From the NCBI GenBank assembly GCA_036489395.1, contig DASXFW010000041.1, positions 1-64,000 on the forward strand: DNA of 64,000 nt, in the 5' to 3' direction. The notes beneath the pieces were generated by a model. The model did no database searches, was not told the DNA's origin, and worked only from the letters and a program-made list of their open reading frames with translations. Every line of letters begins with the position of its first letter. The first letter of the stretch is position 1. This document shows, one piece after another, positions 50,777 through 58,694 of this stretch. Made by a program: the position numbers and the translations under genes. Source of the stretch: JASHVB01 sp036489395. Lineage in GTDB: Bacteria > Pseudomonadota > Alphaproteobacteria > Acetobacterales > Acetobacteraceae.

Positions 50777-52078
50777 GTGGCCTCCCGAACGCTCGCCGCA
50801 CGGCTGCCTTTCTTCTATGGCTGGATCGTCGTCGCCGTCGTCTTTGTCACCATGGGCATCGGCGTCAACGCCCGCACCGCCTTCTCTCTGCTGTTCCCGC
50901 CCATCCTTGCCGAGTTCCACTGGGACCGCGGCATCATCGCCGGCGCCTTCTCGTTCGGCTTCCTGGTCTCGGCCGCGCTGAGCCCGTGGCTCGGCCGCCT
51001 GATGGACACCAAAGGCCCACGCGCGGTGATGGAACTCGGTGTGCTGCTGATGGGCAGCGGGCTGTTGCTCGCGACACAGATCAGCCAGCCGTGGCAGCTC
51101 TACGCAACGCTCGGCATGCTGGTGGGCAGCGGCAGCGTATGCCTGGGCTACACCGGCCAGGGCTTGTTCCTGCCGAATTGGTTCGTCCATCGCCGCGGCC
51201 TGGCAATGAGCATCGCGTTCTCCGGCGTCGGCATCGGCTCGATCATCATACTGCCGTGGATGCAGGCGTTCATTCAGCACGCGGGCTGGCGTGCCGCATG
51301 CGCAACTTTGGGCATCGTCCTGCTGGTGCTGCTGGCGCCGCTGAACCTGCTGCTGCATCGCCGTCCCGAGGATATCGGCCTGCAGCCGGACGGTGAATCG
51401 CACGCCCACGCCGCCGCGCGACGCATCGCCAACGTGGTCGATGCCGACTGGGCCGCGGTGGATTGGACGCTGGGCCGGGCGATGCGCACGATGCGATTCT
51501 GGTGGCTGGCGCTGGGATATTTCTGCGCGCTGTACGCCTGGTACGCAGTCCAGGTGCACCAGACGAAATACCTGACCGAGATCGGCTTCAGCCCGATTCT
51601 GTCCGCCTGGGCATTGGGTTCCGTCAGCCTGGCCGGCATTCCTGGCGGGATCGTGCTCGGCCATCTGTCCGACCGGATCGGCCGCGAGTGGGTGTGGGCG
51701 ATCGGCAATCTCGGCTTCACCCTGTGCTACCTGGTCCTGTTATTGCTGGAACAAGTGCAAACCGAGCCGCTGCTGTGGCTCATGATCCTGACGCAGGGAT
51801 TCCTTGGCTACGGCATCACCTCGGTACTCGGCGCGATCCCCGTCGAATTGTTCCAGGGCCGTCACTACGGCACGATCTTCGGCACGGTGATGTTGATGGC
51901 GGTGGCGGGCGGCGCGGCCGGGCCGTGGCTGACCGGCGTGCTGCACGACGCGACCGGCAGCTATGCCAGCGCATGGTGGCTTGGTCTTGCCGCCAGCGTC
52001 GTCTCCGCTCTGGCGATCTGGCAGGCGGCACCGCGCAAGGTTCGCGTCGTGTCCGGGCGGGTGCGTCAGCCTGGCTGA
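50777..52078 (+). CDS. MFS transporter (monocarboxylate/oxalate-formate type)
   Basis: A 433-residue, 12-helix facilitator similar to OxlT/monocarboxylate porters. It starts RTLAARLPFFYGWIVVAVVFVTMG and has WLGRLMDTKGPRAVM in the 2-3 loop and GHLSDRIGREWVW in the 8-9 loop. I chose the GTG at 50777 because GAGGA lies upstream and the protein then begins just before helix 1; the frame is open 44 codons further. It ends by overlapping the convergent amine oxidase gene by 13 bases. Confidence 0.87.
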   Translation: MASRTLAARLPFFYGWIVVAVVFVTMGIGVNARTAFSLLFPPILAEFHWDRGIIAGAFSFGFLVSAALSPWLGRLMDTKGPRAVMELGVLLMGSGLLLATQISQPWQLYATLGMLVGSGSVCLGYTGQGLFLPNWFVHRRGLAMSIAFSGVGIGSIIILPWMQAFIQHAGWRAACATLGIVLLVLLAPLNLLLHRRPEDIGLQPDGESHAHAAARRIANVVDADWAAVDWTLGRAMRTMRFWWLALGYFCALYAWYAVQVHQTKYLTEIGFSPILSAWALGSVSLAGIPGGIVLGHLSDRIGREWVWAIGNLGFTLCYLVLLLLEQVQTEPLLWLMILTQGFLGYGITSVLGAIPVELFQGRHYGTIFGTVMLMAVAGGAAGPWLTGVLHDATGSYASAWWLGLAASVVSALAIWQAAPRKVRVVSGRVRQPG

Positions 52079-53349
52079 CAATGGGCCGCCGCGTCCTGCC
52101 CGCTGATCCAGGCGCCGGCGACAGTGCCCGCGAATCCTTCGTGGCAAGCCTCGCCGGCGAACAGCAGATGGCCGTCGCCCAGCGGTTCCGCCAAGCGGCG
52201 GCGGGCGTCCGCTTGCCCCACCGGCACCCAGGAATACGCCCCGCGCACCCAGGGATCGGAATCCCAACGCGTGACCAGCCGCGCACCGCCGGCAAACAGC
52301 CGATCGACGCGCCCGCCGAAGATCGCGCGCAACTGGCCGAGCGCGAAATCCACCGCTGCCGACTCGCCATCGCGCGCCAGCGCCAACGCCGTGTCGCCGC
52401 CGATCCAGCCCTGCACGTAGTCGCGGCCGAACGGCCAGCACTGGAACGGCATCAGCGGCTGCCCGCGCTGCGTGATCCGCCGGTCCACCGAGCAATGTCC
52501 CGGCAGGTCCAGGCGGTCCGGCCCAGTTGCGCGCAACACCACTTTCATCGCCAGGCCCATCGGCAACGCGGCGATGGTGTCCTGCGTCGCCGCGGGCAAC
52601 GCCGGGTCGAAACGAATCGCATTCGCCGCCAGCACGCCGGTCGATACGGTGACGATGCAGTGGCGGCAGGTCAGCGTGCCGCTCGGCGTCTCCACACTGA
52701 CCCGCCCACCCGGGCCGTTCCAGCGGATGCGCGTCGCCGGGGTGTCCAGGCGGATATCGAGCCCCGCACCGAGGCGGCGTTCGACGAACGCGCCGATGCC
52801 GCCGTCCGGCACCAGGTTGCTGCCTTCCAGTGCATTCGTTCGCCAGTCGCGCAGGCTGAATTTTTCGGCCTCGGCGACGCAGATCACCGGGCCTTCGAAG
52901 CTTTCGACGGTCAGCGCCCAGGGGTCGTCGGCGCGGCGGTCTGCCACTGCGGCGAGCGGTGCGTCCGGGATCTTGGCCAGGATCTCGTCGGCCGTTGTTT
53001 CGTACCGGTCCCAGGAATCGTTGTAGTCGGCGTATTCCTCGGGCGTGGCCTCGCGCGTGCCGACGAAGGTACGCTTACGGCGGAGCTCGTCGGCGCGCAG
53101 CAACGTTTCGCCGGCGGCGCGAGCGATCGGGACCAGCGGATTGCGCTCTGCCGTATGCAGCCAGATGGCGCCCATCTCGAACCAGACGCCGCCGAGCTCC
53201 GGCGGATGCGCGGTCCAGGCGCGCCCGCCGATGCGGGTGTTGCCCTCCAGGACAACGCAGGAGATGCCGCAATCGCGCAGTGCGGTGGCGGCGCCGAGAC
53301 CGGCCAGACCGGCGCCGATGACGACGACATCGGTGTCGGTGGTGGGCAT
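52066..53349 (-). CDS. Flavin-containing amine oxidase
   Basis: A 427-residue FAD enzyme of the monoamine/polyamine oxidase family. It has the dinucleotide motif VVVIGAGLAGLGAATALRD (from residue 8), then EGNTRIGGRAWT, and the C-terminal FAD block LLFAGEACHEGFAGTVAGAWISGQDAA. There is no signal peptide, so it should be cytoplasmic. The ATG at 53349 follows GGAGGA; an open frame of 119 codons upstream is not used. The substrate amine is unknown. Confidence 0.9.
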   Translation of the reverse strand: MPTTDTDVVVIGAGLAGLGAATALRDCGISCVVLEGNTRIGGRAWTAHPPELGGVWFEMGAIWLHTAERNPLVPIARAAGETLLRADELRRKRTFVGTREATPEEYADYNDSWDRYETTADEILAKIPDAPLAAVADRRADDPWALTVESFEGPVICVAEAEKFSLRDWRTNALEGSNLVPDGGIGAFVERRLGAGLDIRLDTPATRIRWNGPGGRVSVETPSGTLTCRHCIVTVSTGVLAANAIRFDPALPAATQDTIAALPMGLAMKVVLRATGPDRLDLPGHCSVDRRITQRGQPLMPFQCWPFGRDYVQGWIGGDTALALARDGESAAVDFALGQLRAIFGGRVDRLFAGGARLVTRWDSDPWVRGAYSWVPVGQADARRRLAEPLGDGHLLFAGEACHEGFAGTVAGAWISGQDAAAHCQPG

Positions 53350-53460
53350 GCATGGTCCTCCAGAAGCTTGCACGGTCAGACTCCGCGTTTCGGTCGATGC
53401 AAGCAAGACGGGAGGTGATGCAGTCACGATGCGCGGGGCGTTCGGCGCGGTGTTGGTGGC

Positions 53461-53778
53461 TTGGAGCGGCGGATCATTGGCTGCGCGTTCGCCGTGGCCA
53501 ATACGTTCGGCACGGGCGTCCTTGAAAAGGTGTATGAAAATGCACTGGCATTGGAACCGCGCGAGGCAGGAATGGCAGTGGAGCAGCAGTGCGCGGTTTC
53601 TGTCATGTACCGTGGCACGGTGATCGGGATGTACGCCGTGGACCTGCTGGTGGAAAGAACAGTGATCGTAGAGCTGAAATCGACAAAATCCGTGGGTGAC
53701 GCGCACTGTGCACAGTGCATCAACTATCTGAAAGCAACCGGAGCACCCCTCTATCTGCTGATAAGTTTTGGAAACTAA
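53461..53778 (+). CDS. GxxExxY family protein, N-terminus unclear
   Basis: A 105-residue PD-(D/E)XK-like protein with the namesake motif GTGVLEKVYENAL, followed by LEPREAGMAVEQQ and AVDLLVERTVIVELKSTKSV (the acidic-x-Lys core). Only a TTG at 53461 can start this frame, since an in-frame stop lies at 53416-53418 with no ATG or GTG between. Relatives have about 8-10 residues before the RIIG segment that starts here. Either a TTG start is used or the 5' end has decayed. Function unknown. Confidence 0.62.
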   Translation: MERRIIGCAFAVANTFGTGVLEKVYENALALEPREAGMAVEQQCAVSVMYRGTVIGMYAVDLLVERTVIVELKSTKSVGDAHCAQCINYLKATGAPLYLLISFGN

Positions 53779-53877
53779 CGCGCACCAGTCAGGCGATTCG
53801 TACTATAACCGGTCAACAACACAAACCTTCCGTGATATCTGTGTGCATCTGTGGCAAAAACCTTACAATCCGACGGT

Positions 53878-54786
53878 TCACGCTGCGGCCCCGCGTTTCG
53901 GCCCCCGCATGAACCGCCGAGCAAACCGCACCAGCTTCGGCACCGTCTCTGGCCGCAGCAAGCGCGGATCGTACCCCGCCATCCGCCGATCATTCTCCGC
54001 CAGGCAAAGATCCATCAGCGCCGCCGTATCGATATCCTCCCCCACCGAAGCCGCGCCGTTCACGGTGAAGTTCGCATCCTGCTTCGGTCCCCCGCCGACC
54101 TCTCGCGCCAGCCCGATCCGCTCCCAGATCAAAAATCCCCACACGCCCAGTGTCTTCAGGAAGAACCACGGCCGCCGCCACAGCCGCATCTGCCGCCGGT
54201 GCCAGGCGACCCAGTTCACATAGAACAAGATGTGGCGGGCTTCCTCCTGGATGACCGGCTCGAAGGTCTCGACCAGTTCGACCGGGAAGAACCCCGATCG
54301 CCGCGCCAGCTCGAACAAGCCGAACGCGAAGAAGCTGTCGATACATTCGGAATACCCGGTGACCATGAACCCCCATTCGGGATCGCGCGGCGCGAGGTAT
54401 TCCGGCTCCGGCGCCAACTGGATGCCGTAGGCGGCAACAAGGTGCGACAGCACTTCCTTGTGGCGGCCTTCCTCGAACGCCATGTGCTCGATCGCCTGGC
54501 GCAGCAGCGGATGCGAGACGCATTGCGCGTAGGACAGAATGCGGCGGCGGGCACGGCCTTCAGTCTGCACCGCGATGTCCCAGATCGGCAGGCTGATCAG
54601 CCGCTGGCGTGCCTCGGCGTCCAGCACCGGCCAGTGGATGACGGCGGGCTTATACGGATTGTACGTCTCCAGCAGCATGCGGCAGAACGCGGACGGGTCG
54701 TCCTGCGGCCCCAACCGCTGTCCGTCGCCGCCGTAACGCCAGTGGCGCGCGGCGTGGTCGGCAGCCTGAATGATCGCGTCGTCCAT
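53878..54786 (-). CDS. Ferritin-like di-iron domain protein
   Basis: A 302-residue helical protein. Two metal-type motifs typical of ferritin-like four-helix bundles are visible: EHMAFEEGRHKE near residues 102-113 and QEEARHILF near 182-190. The C-terminal part contains WRRPWFFLKTLGVWGFLIWERIG, which may lie on a membrane. It could be a di-iron oxygenase or hydroxylase; I cannot name the substrate. The ATG at 54786 begins the conserved helical part; the frame extends 55 codons upstream over the divergent promoter region. Confidence 0.78.
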   Translation of the reverse strand: MDDAIIQAADHAARHWRYGGDGQRLGPQDDPSAFCRMLLETYNPYKPAVIHWPVLDAEARQRLISLPIWDIAVQTEGRARRRILSYAQCVSHPLLRQAIEHMAFEEGRHKEVLSHLVAAYGIQLAPEPEYLAPRDPEWGFMVTGYSECIDSFFAFGLFELARRSGFFPVELVETFEPVIQEEARHILFYVNWVAWHRRQMRLWRRPWFFLKTLGVWGFLIWERIGLAREVGGGPKQDANFTVNGAASVGEDIDTAALMDLCLAENDRRMAGYDPRLLRPETVPKLVRFARRFMRGPKRGAAA

Positions 54787-54944
54787 GGGCCTCGTCGAAC
54801 TCGGATGTGGAAGCTGGTAGATGTATGGAAGTGGGGCGGCGACGAGACAAGGCAAGGACGCCGTGGTACATCGCACACTATCCCAACCACGGGATGCTTC
54901 TGTAACATCCGGAATCGGACACCAACGCCGCGGCAGCAGGAACC

Positions 54945-55508
54945 ATGGCAACGGAGTTTTCCCTGAGCACGCCTCGCGTGCATCTACGTTCGTGGCAGGA
55001 CGCGGATCGCGCGCCGTTTGCGGCGATGTCGGCGGACCTCGATGTCATGGCGCACCTGATCCCGATGCCAACGCGCGAAATGTCGGATGCGTGGATCGAT
55101 CGCCAGCAGGCCCACCAGGCCGCGCACGGCTTCTGCTTCTGGGCCGTGGAGCACCGCGAGACCGGCGATTTCATCGGCTCCATCGGCCTCCGGCATTTGC
55201 CCTACACCGCGCATTTCACACCGGCGGTGGAGATCGGATGGCGCCTGGCCACGCGCTTCTGGGGTCAGGGCTATGCGCCGGAAGCCGCGGCGGCGTCATT
55301 GCGATTTAGCTTCGATACGCTCGGGATCGATGAGATCGTGGCGATCACCACGCCGCAGAACATCAACTCGCAACGCGTGATGCACAAGCTCGGCATGACG
55401 CGCGATGCCGATGACGATTTCGACCACCCGCTTACGCCGCAGGGGCACCCGTTGCGGCGCTGTGTGCTGTACCGGCTGGGCCGCGGCGCGTGGCTTGCCG
55501 CGCGATGA
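54945..55508 (+). CDS. GNAT family N-acetyltransferase (RimJ/RimL-like)
   Basis: A 187-residue acetyltransferase of the RimJ/RimL type. The N-terminal FSLSTPRVHLRSWQDAD is followed by VEIGWRLATRFWGQGYAPEAAAASLRF, with the acetyl-CoA pyrophosphate loop (R/Q-x-x-G-x-A variant WGQGYA), and the late HKLGMTRDADDDFDHP typical of the subfamily. The target may be a ribosomal protein or a small amine. The gene is divergent from the ferritin-like gene, with about 160 bases between. Confidence 0.88.
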   Translation: MATEFSLSTPRVHLRSWQDADRAPFAAMSADLDVMAHLIPMPTREMSDAWIDRQQAHQAAHGFCFWAVEHRETGDFIGSIGLRHLPYTAHFTPAVEIGWRLATRFWGQGYAPEAAAASLRFSFDTLGIDEIVAITTPQNINSQRVMHKLGMTRDADDDFDHPLTPQGHPLRRCVLYRLGRGAWLAAR

Positions 55509-55589
55509 CCGCCAGCGCGAACCGCATCCTTGCCGGCACCGCAGCGCGATGAAATCATCGGCCCGGCGGGAAACGCGGGAGAGAGCACC

Positions 55590-56477
55590 ATGAGGGTCGG
55601 GTTCATCGGCGTCGGCAACATGGGCGGACCCATGTGCCGCAACATCGTCCGCAACACCAACCATGAGGTCGTCGTCTTCGACCTCAACCCTGACGCGGTG
55701 AAGGCTTGCACCGAGATCGGTGCATTGGCGGCCGGATCGGTTGCCGAGATCGCCGCCCGTTGCGACGTGGTGATCACGTCGCTGCCGGTGCCCAGCGTGG
55801 TGGAGCAGGTGGCGCTTGGCCCCGACGGCATCGCGGCAAATGCGAAGGCGGGCACGACGTATATCGACCTCTCCACCAACGCCCCGGCGACCGCGCGGCG
55901 CTGCGCCGCGGGCATGCAGGCGAAGGGCCTGGCGATGCTGGAGGCACCGGTCTCCGGCGGTACCGCGCGCGCCAAGGACGGCACCATCGTCATCATGGTT
56001 GGCGGCGACACGGCAACCTTCGAGGCCCAGCTCCCGCTGCTGAAATCGTTCAGCGGGGAGGTGGTGCACGTCGGCGACATCGGCATGGGTTCGACCGCGA
56101 AGCTGATCAACAACATGCTGGCGTTCTGCAACGCCGCCGCGGCTGCCGAGGCACTGATGATCGGCAAGCGTGCCGGCATCGATCTGCACAAGCTCGACCA
56201 GGTGATCCGCAACGCGTCAGGCATGTCCAGTGGCTACGCCAACATGGCGACGAAGGCGTTCAAGGGGGCGTTCGAGCCTACCTTCGCGCTCGACCTCGCG
56301 CACAAGGACCTGCGGCTGGCGTTGGAGATGGCGGACGAGCTCGGCGTGCCCGGCATGATCGCGCCGCAGGTGATGAACCTGATGCGCATGGCGCGCGGCA
56401 TGGGCTTGGGCGGAGCCGATTCGGCATCGGTGATCCGGGTCTATGAAACCGCGCTGGGCACCGAGGTGCGTGCCTGA
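55590..56477 (+). CDS. NAD(P)-dependent 3-hydroxyisobutyrate dehydrogenase family protein
   Basis: A 295-residue beta-hydroxyacid dehydrogenase. It has the Rossmann motif GFIGVGNMGGPM, the substrate loop EAPVSGGTARAKDGTI, and the catalytic-Lys region GSTAKLINNMLAF. It is a distant paralogue of the protein at 20099-21010. A GGGAGAG site precedes the ATG at 55590. A 24-base palindrome lies 30 bases after the stop. Confidence 0.9.
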   Translation: MRVGFIGVGNMGGPMCRNIVRNTNHEVVVFDLNPDAVKACTEIGALAAGSVAEIAARCDVVITSLPVPSVVEQVALGPDGIAANAKAGTTYIDLSTNAPATARRCAAGMQAKGLAMLEAPVSGGTARAKDGTIVIMVGGDTATFEAQLPLLKSFSGEVVHVGDIGMGSTAKLINNMLAFCNAAAAAEALMIGKRAGIDLHKLDQVIRNASGMSSGYANMATKAFKGAFEPTFALDLAHKDLRLALEMADELGVPGMIAPQVMNLMRMARGMGLGGADSASVIRVYETALGTEVRA

Positions 56478-56506
56478 CCGGGTGCGCCGGCGGCGCTCAA
56501 GCGGAT

Positions 56507-56530
56507 GTGATCTCAGAGCTCCGAGATCAC
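56507..56530. promoter_or_regulatory. 24-base palindrome upstream of the receiver gene
   Basis: GTGATCTC and GAGATCAC are perfect 8-base arms around AGAGCTCC, and the whole 24 bases are palindromic except one central pair. It begins 30 bases after a dehydrogenase stop and lies about 120 bases before the receiver-protein start. There is no T-run, so an operator for a dimeric regulator is as likely as a terminator. Confidence 0.5.
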
Positions 56531-56647
56531 AGCGAAACAGCAATAAATACCGCGCGAGCAGCCTTGGCCCCACTTAAAGAGCATTCCGCACTTGTGTCAT
56601 GCTGCCCGCGTGACGCGCGCCGGCGCGCCGCGCAAGGAGGCAGGGAC

Positions 56648-57034
56648 ATGGCAGCGATCGATCAATCCAAACGCAGGCGCCACGTTCTCGTCGTCGAGGA
56701 TGACGCGTTGGTGTCCGATGTGGTCGTCGCGGCGCTGGAGGACGATTTCGAAACCAGCCTTGTCGAGACCTCGACCGCCGCGCTGGAATGTCTCTCCCGG
56801 GGCGGTGTCGATCTGGTCTTGCTCGACTGTACGCTGCCGGACGGCGTGCATGCCAACCTTATTCCCTCGGCCGATTGTTCAGGGGTGCCGGTCGTGCTGA
56901 TGTCAGGCGACCCGCAGCGCATCCAGAACCTGTGCGCCGAGGCGCGTCCTTGCATCGTCAAGCCGTTCACGCTGGCCGGTTTGCTCGACATGGTGCACCG
57001 CGAGATCGGCAGGACCACGTCGATCGCCGCCTGA
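56648..57034 (+). CDS. Stand-alone response regulator receiver protein
   Basis: A 128-residue CheY-like single-domain receiver. The acidic pocket is VVEDDALV, the phosphoacceptor Asp is in LVLLDCTLPDG, the Thr/Ser switch is in VLMSGD, and the conserved Lys is in CIVKPF. There is no output domain, so it must act through a partner such as a histidine kinase, phosphotransfer protein or motor. A GGAGG site precedes the ATG at 56648. No kinase gene is adjacent. Confidence 0.88.
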   Translation: MAAIDQSKRRRHVLVVEDDALVSDVVVAALEDDFETSLVETSTAALECLSRGGVDLVLLDCTLPDGVHANLIPSADCSGVPVVLMSGDPQRIQNLCAEARPCIVKPFTLAGLLDMVHREIGRTTSIAA

Positions 57035-57052
57035 GCCGAGACACACTGACAT

Positions 57053-57079
57053 GCGCCGCACCGCACAAAAGTGCGGCGC
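57053..57079 (+). terminator. Hairpin after the receiver gene
   Basis: A perfect 9-base stem, GCGCCGCAC / GTGCGGCGC, with a 9-base loop, begins 18 bases after the stop of the receiver gene. No T-tract follows, so it may need Rho or act as an mRNA-stabilising hairpin. Confidence 0.5.
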
Positions 57080-57283
57080 CGGCGTCCCCATGGCGCTCCG
57101 GCGCGCCGCCGCGCGACCACAGCGCCGCCGCAACTCCGTCGCGATTCCGGTGTTTCCGATCCCTGCCAAATTGCAACTCAGGGGTGAGAAATGCCGGCAG
57201 CAACCCGGGATTTCCGTGGGGATCTCGGCGTGGGCGCACACGATCGGCGGGCGGCGGGCCGCGATGGACCCGCCGCCGGCACG

Positions 57284-57553
57284 TCATATAGCTTCATCGC
57301 CGTCGATCACGCCCGGGTCTGCCGCATAGCGGCTTGGCCAGATCTGCGCAGGCCGCAAACCCAACGCCTCGGCAATGATCGCTTCCAGTGCCGGCCAGCG
57401 GCGCTTCAACGCCTTGCCCGCGGCGGTCGGGTGATAACCGTTCGCCACCGACAATCCGGCCAGACTTTTTCCACGCTTTTTCAGCGCCGCCAGCACATCG
57501 GCCGGATGCCAGTCCGGCCCCGCGTGTTGCGGCGCGCTCTCGATTTCGTTCAT
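57284..57553 (-). CDS. Ner/Nlp-like helix-turn-helix regulator
   Basis: An 89-residue DNA-binding protein of the Ner/Nlp (SfsB) family, named for the Mu-type phage negative regulator Ner. The core DWHPADVLAALKKRGKSLAGLSVANGYHPTAAGKALKRRWPALEAIIAEALGL-type layout is complete, including the PxxWPSRY end (IWPSRY). The gene is divergent from an S24-peptidase repressor gene across about 107 bases that contain a 16-base palindrome, the layout of a phage immunity switch. Confidence 0.85.
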   Translation of the reverse strand: MNEIESAPQHAGPDWHPADVLAALKKRGKSLAGLSVANGYHPTAAGKALKRRWPALEAIIAEALGLRPAQIWPSRYAADPGVIDGDEAI

Positions 57554-57565
57554 TGTATGCTGTTA

Positions 57566-57581
57566 ATTCTCCTTAGAGAAT
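57566..57581. promoter_or_regulatory. Candidate operator between divergent regulator genes
   Basis: A perfect 16-base palindrome, ATTCTCCTTAGAGAAT apart from its 4-base centre, lies 13 bases before the Ner-like ATG in an AT-rich region that contrasts with the surrounding GC-rich DNA. Read on the minus strand it covers AAGGAG, the probable ribosome-binding region of the Ner-like gene. Binding by either regulator would repress that gene directly. Confidence 0.5.
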
Positions 57582-57660
57582 AACCCTCGAATCGACTAAC
57601 ACTACCACAATAACCCCTCAAAACGCGCAGCTTCCAGGCTGAAAAGTGTCGGGACTGCGG

Positions 57661-58428
57661 ATGGATAGCCAACCAATGTCACGTGTGCGGGATTCGGAGC
57701 GGAAAAATCACCAGGGTGCGAACACCCTCGGTGCGGAACGCGGCGCGTTCACCACGCGGCTGCGCACCATCCTGAGCCACTGGCCGAGCGCGGACCGGCT
57801 GGCTCGCGCGATGGGCGTGTCGCCCTCCGCGTTTCGCAAGTGGCTGCGCGGCGAGGCGGAGCCAAGTCGCGAACGCCTGATCGCGCTGGCGGATGCCGCG
57901 AAGGTGAGCATCGCCTGGCTGGCCACCGGCGAAGGGCCGGAGCCGGTGTTCGACACGCCAGAGGACACCGCGGCGCGCGGACGCTTCGCGCCGGGCGAAG
58001 GCGTCGATGCAAGCCGGTTCATTCTGTTGCCGAAAGCACCGGAAGCAGCAGCAGCCGGTGCCGTTACGCCCCCGGCGCCGACTAACAGGGAGTACATCGC
58101 GTTCCGTCACGACTGGGTGCGTAGCGAATTTGGCATCGATCCCGAAGACCTGATCCTGGAAATCGCGATCGGCGAGTCGATGACCCCCACTATTCGCAAC
58201 GGCGATCTGCTGCTGATCGATACCACCGACCGCGTCTTCAACAATTTCGGCATCTATGTGCTGGAGATCCTGGGCGAGCGCATCGTCAAGCGCGTGCAGC
58301 GCAAGCTGGACGGCAGCCTTGTGCTGATCAGCGACAATGCGACCTATGAGGTGGACCAGGTGCCGCCCGGGCAGGTGAAGGACGTGACCGTGGTCGGCCG
58401 GGTGGTCTGGGCCGGCGGGGCGATCTGA
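57661..58428 (+). CDS. S24 family peptidase repressor (cI/LexA-like)
   Basis: A 255-residue repressor with an N-terminal helix-turn-helix (about residues 34-70: RLARAMGVSPSAFRKWLRGEAEPSRERL) and a C-terminal S24 domain. The Ser-Lys dyad is S173 (GESMTPT) and K210 (RIVKRVQRK). An Ala-Gly bond in the linker (A132-G133) is a candidate self-cleavage site, as in LexA and lambda cI. The start could be 57646 (GTG), 57661 or 57676; I chose the ATG at 57661. It is divergent from the Ner-like gene, with no other phage genes nearby. Confidence 0.87.
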   Translation: MDSQPMSRVRDSERKNHQGANTLGAERGAFTTRLRTILSHWPSADRLARAMGVSPSAFRKWLRGEAEPSRERLIALADAAKVSIAWLATGEGPEPVFDTPEDTAARGRFAPGEGVDASRFILLPKAPEAAAAGAVTPPAPTNREYIAFRHDWVRSEFGIDPEDLILEIAIGESMTPTIRNGDLLLIDTTDRVFNNFGIYVLEILGERIVKRVQRKLDGSLVLISDNATYEVDQVPPGQVKDVTVVGRVVWAGGAI

Positions 58429-58600
58429 TACCACGTGCCGAAATGGCTGACTCTTCGGCCCACGTCCCCACCGTCATGCCGACGCAGGTCGGTATCCACG
58501 CCTTTGCGGCATGCAGCAACCGTAAGTCGTGGATGCCGACCTGCGTCGGCATGACGGGACGGACATCGGAGCGTACGTTGCTCTTTTCGGCACCTGGTAT
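58428..58600. repeat. MITE-like palindromic element, copy 2 (173 bp)
   Basis: Terminal inverted repeats are ATACCACGTGCCGAAA (58428-58443) and its near-complement (58585-58600). The interior matches the copy at 5443-5615 in reverse orientation with only scattered differences, including the internal GTCATGCCGACGCAGGTC palindrome. The first base overlaps the stop codon of the S24 repressor gene. Flanking TA/AT dinucleotides would fit insertion at TA, but the duplication cannot be proved. Confidence 0.88.
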
Positions 58601-58694
58601 GAGGTCGCGCTTCGCCTGCCGGGGTGGTCAGACTTGGCCTTCCCGGTTGGCAGGCCGAGCCAACTGCACGGCCGTCGCCTGAAAACCCACCCTA

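Noticed and set aside
51463..53418. 651-codon plus-strand frame over the MFS 3' end and the amine oxidase
   Set aside because: Crosses the convergent junction of two real genes and has shadow-type composition.
57051..57329. 92-codon plus-strand frame between the receiver and Ner-like genes
   Set aside because: Begins inside a terminator-like hairpin, has no ribosome-binding site and is Arg/Pro-rich; overlaps the end of the Ner-like gene.
57284..58428. Part of an intact prophage
   Set aside because: No integrase, transposase, capsid, tail or lysis gene lies on either side; flanks are a receiver protein and an SMC-type ATPase.
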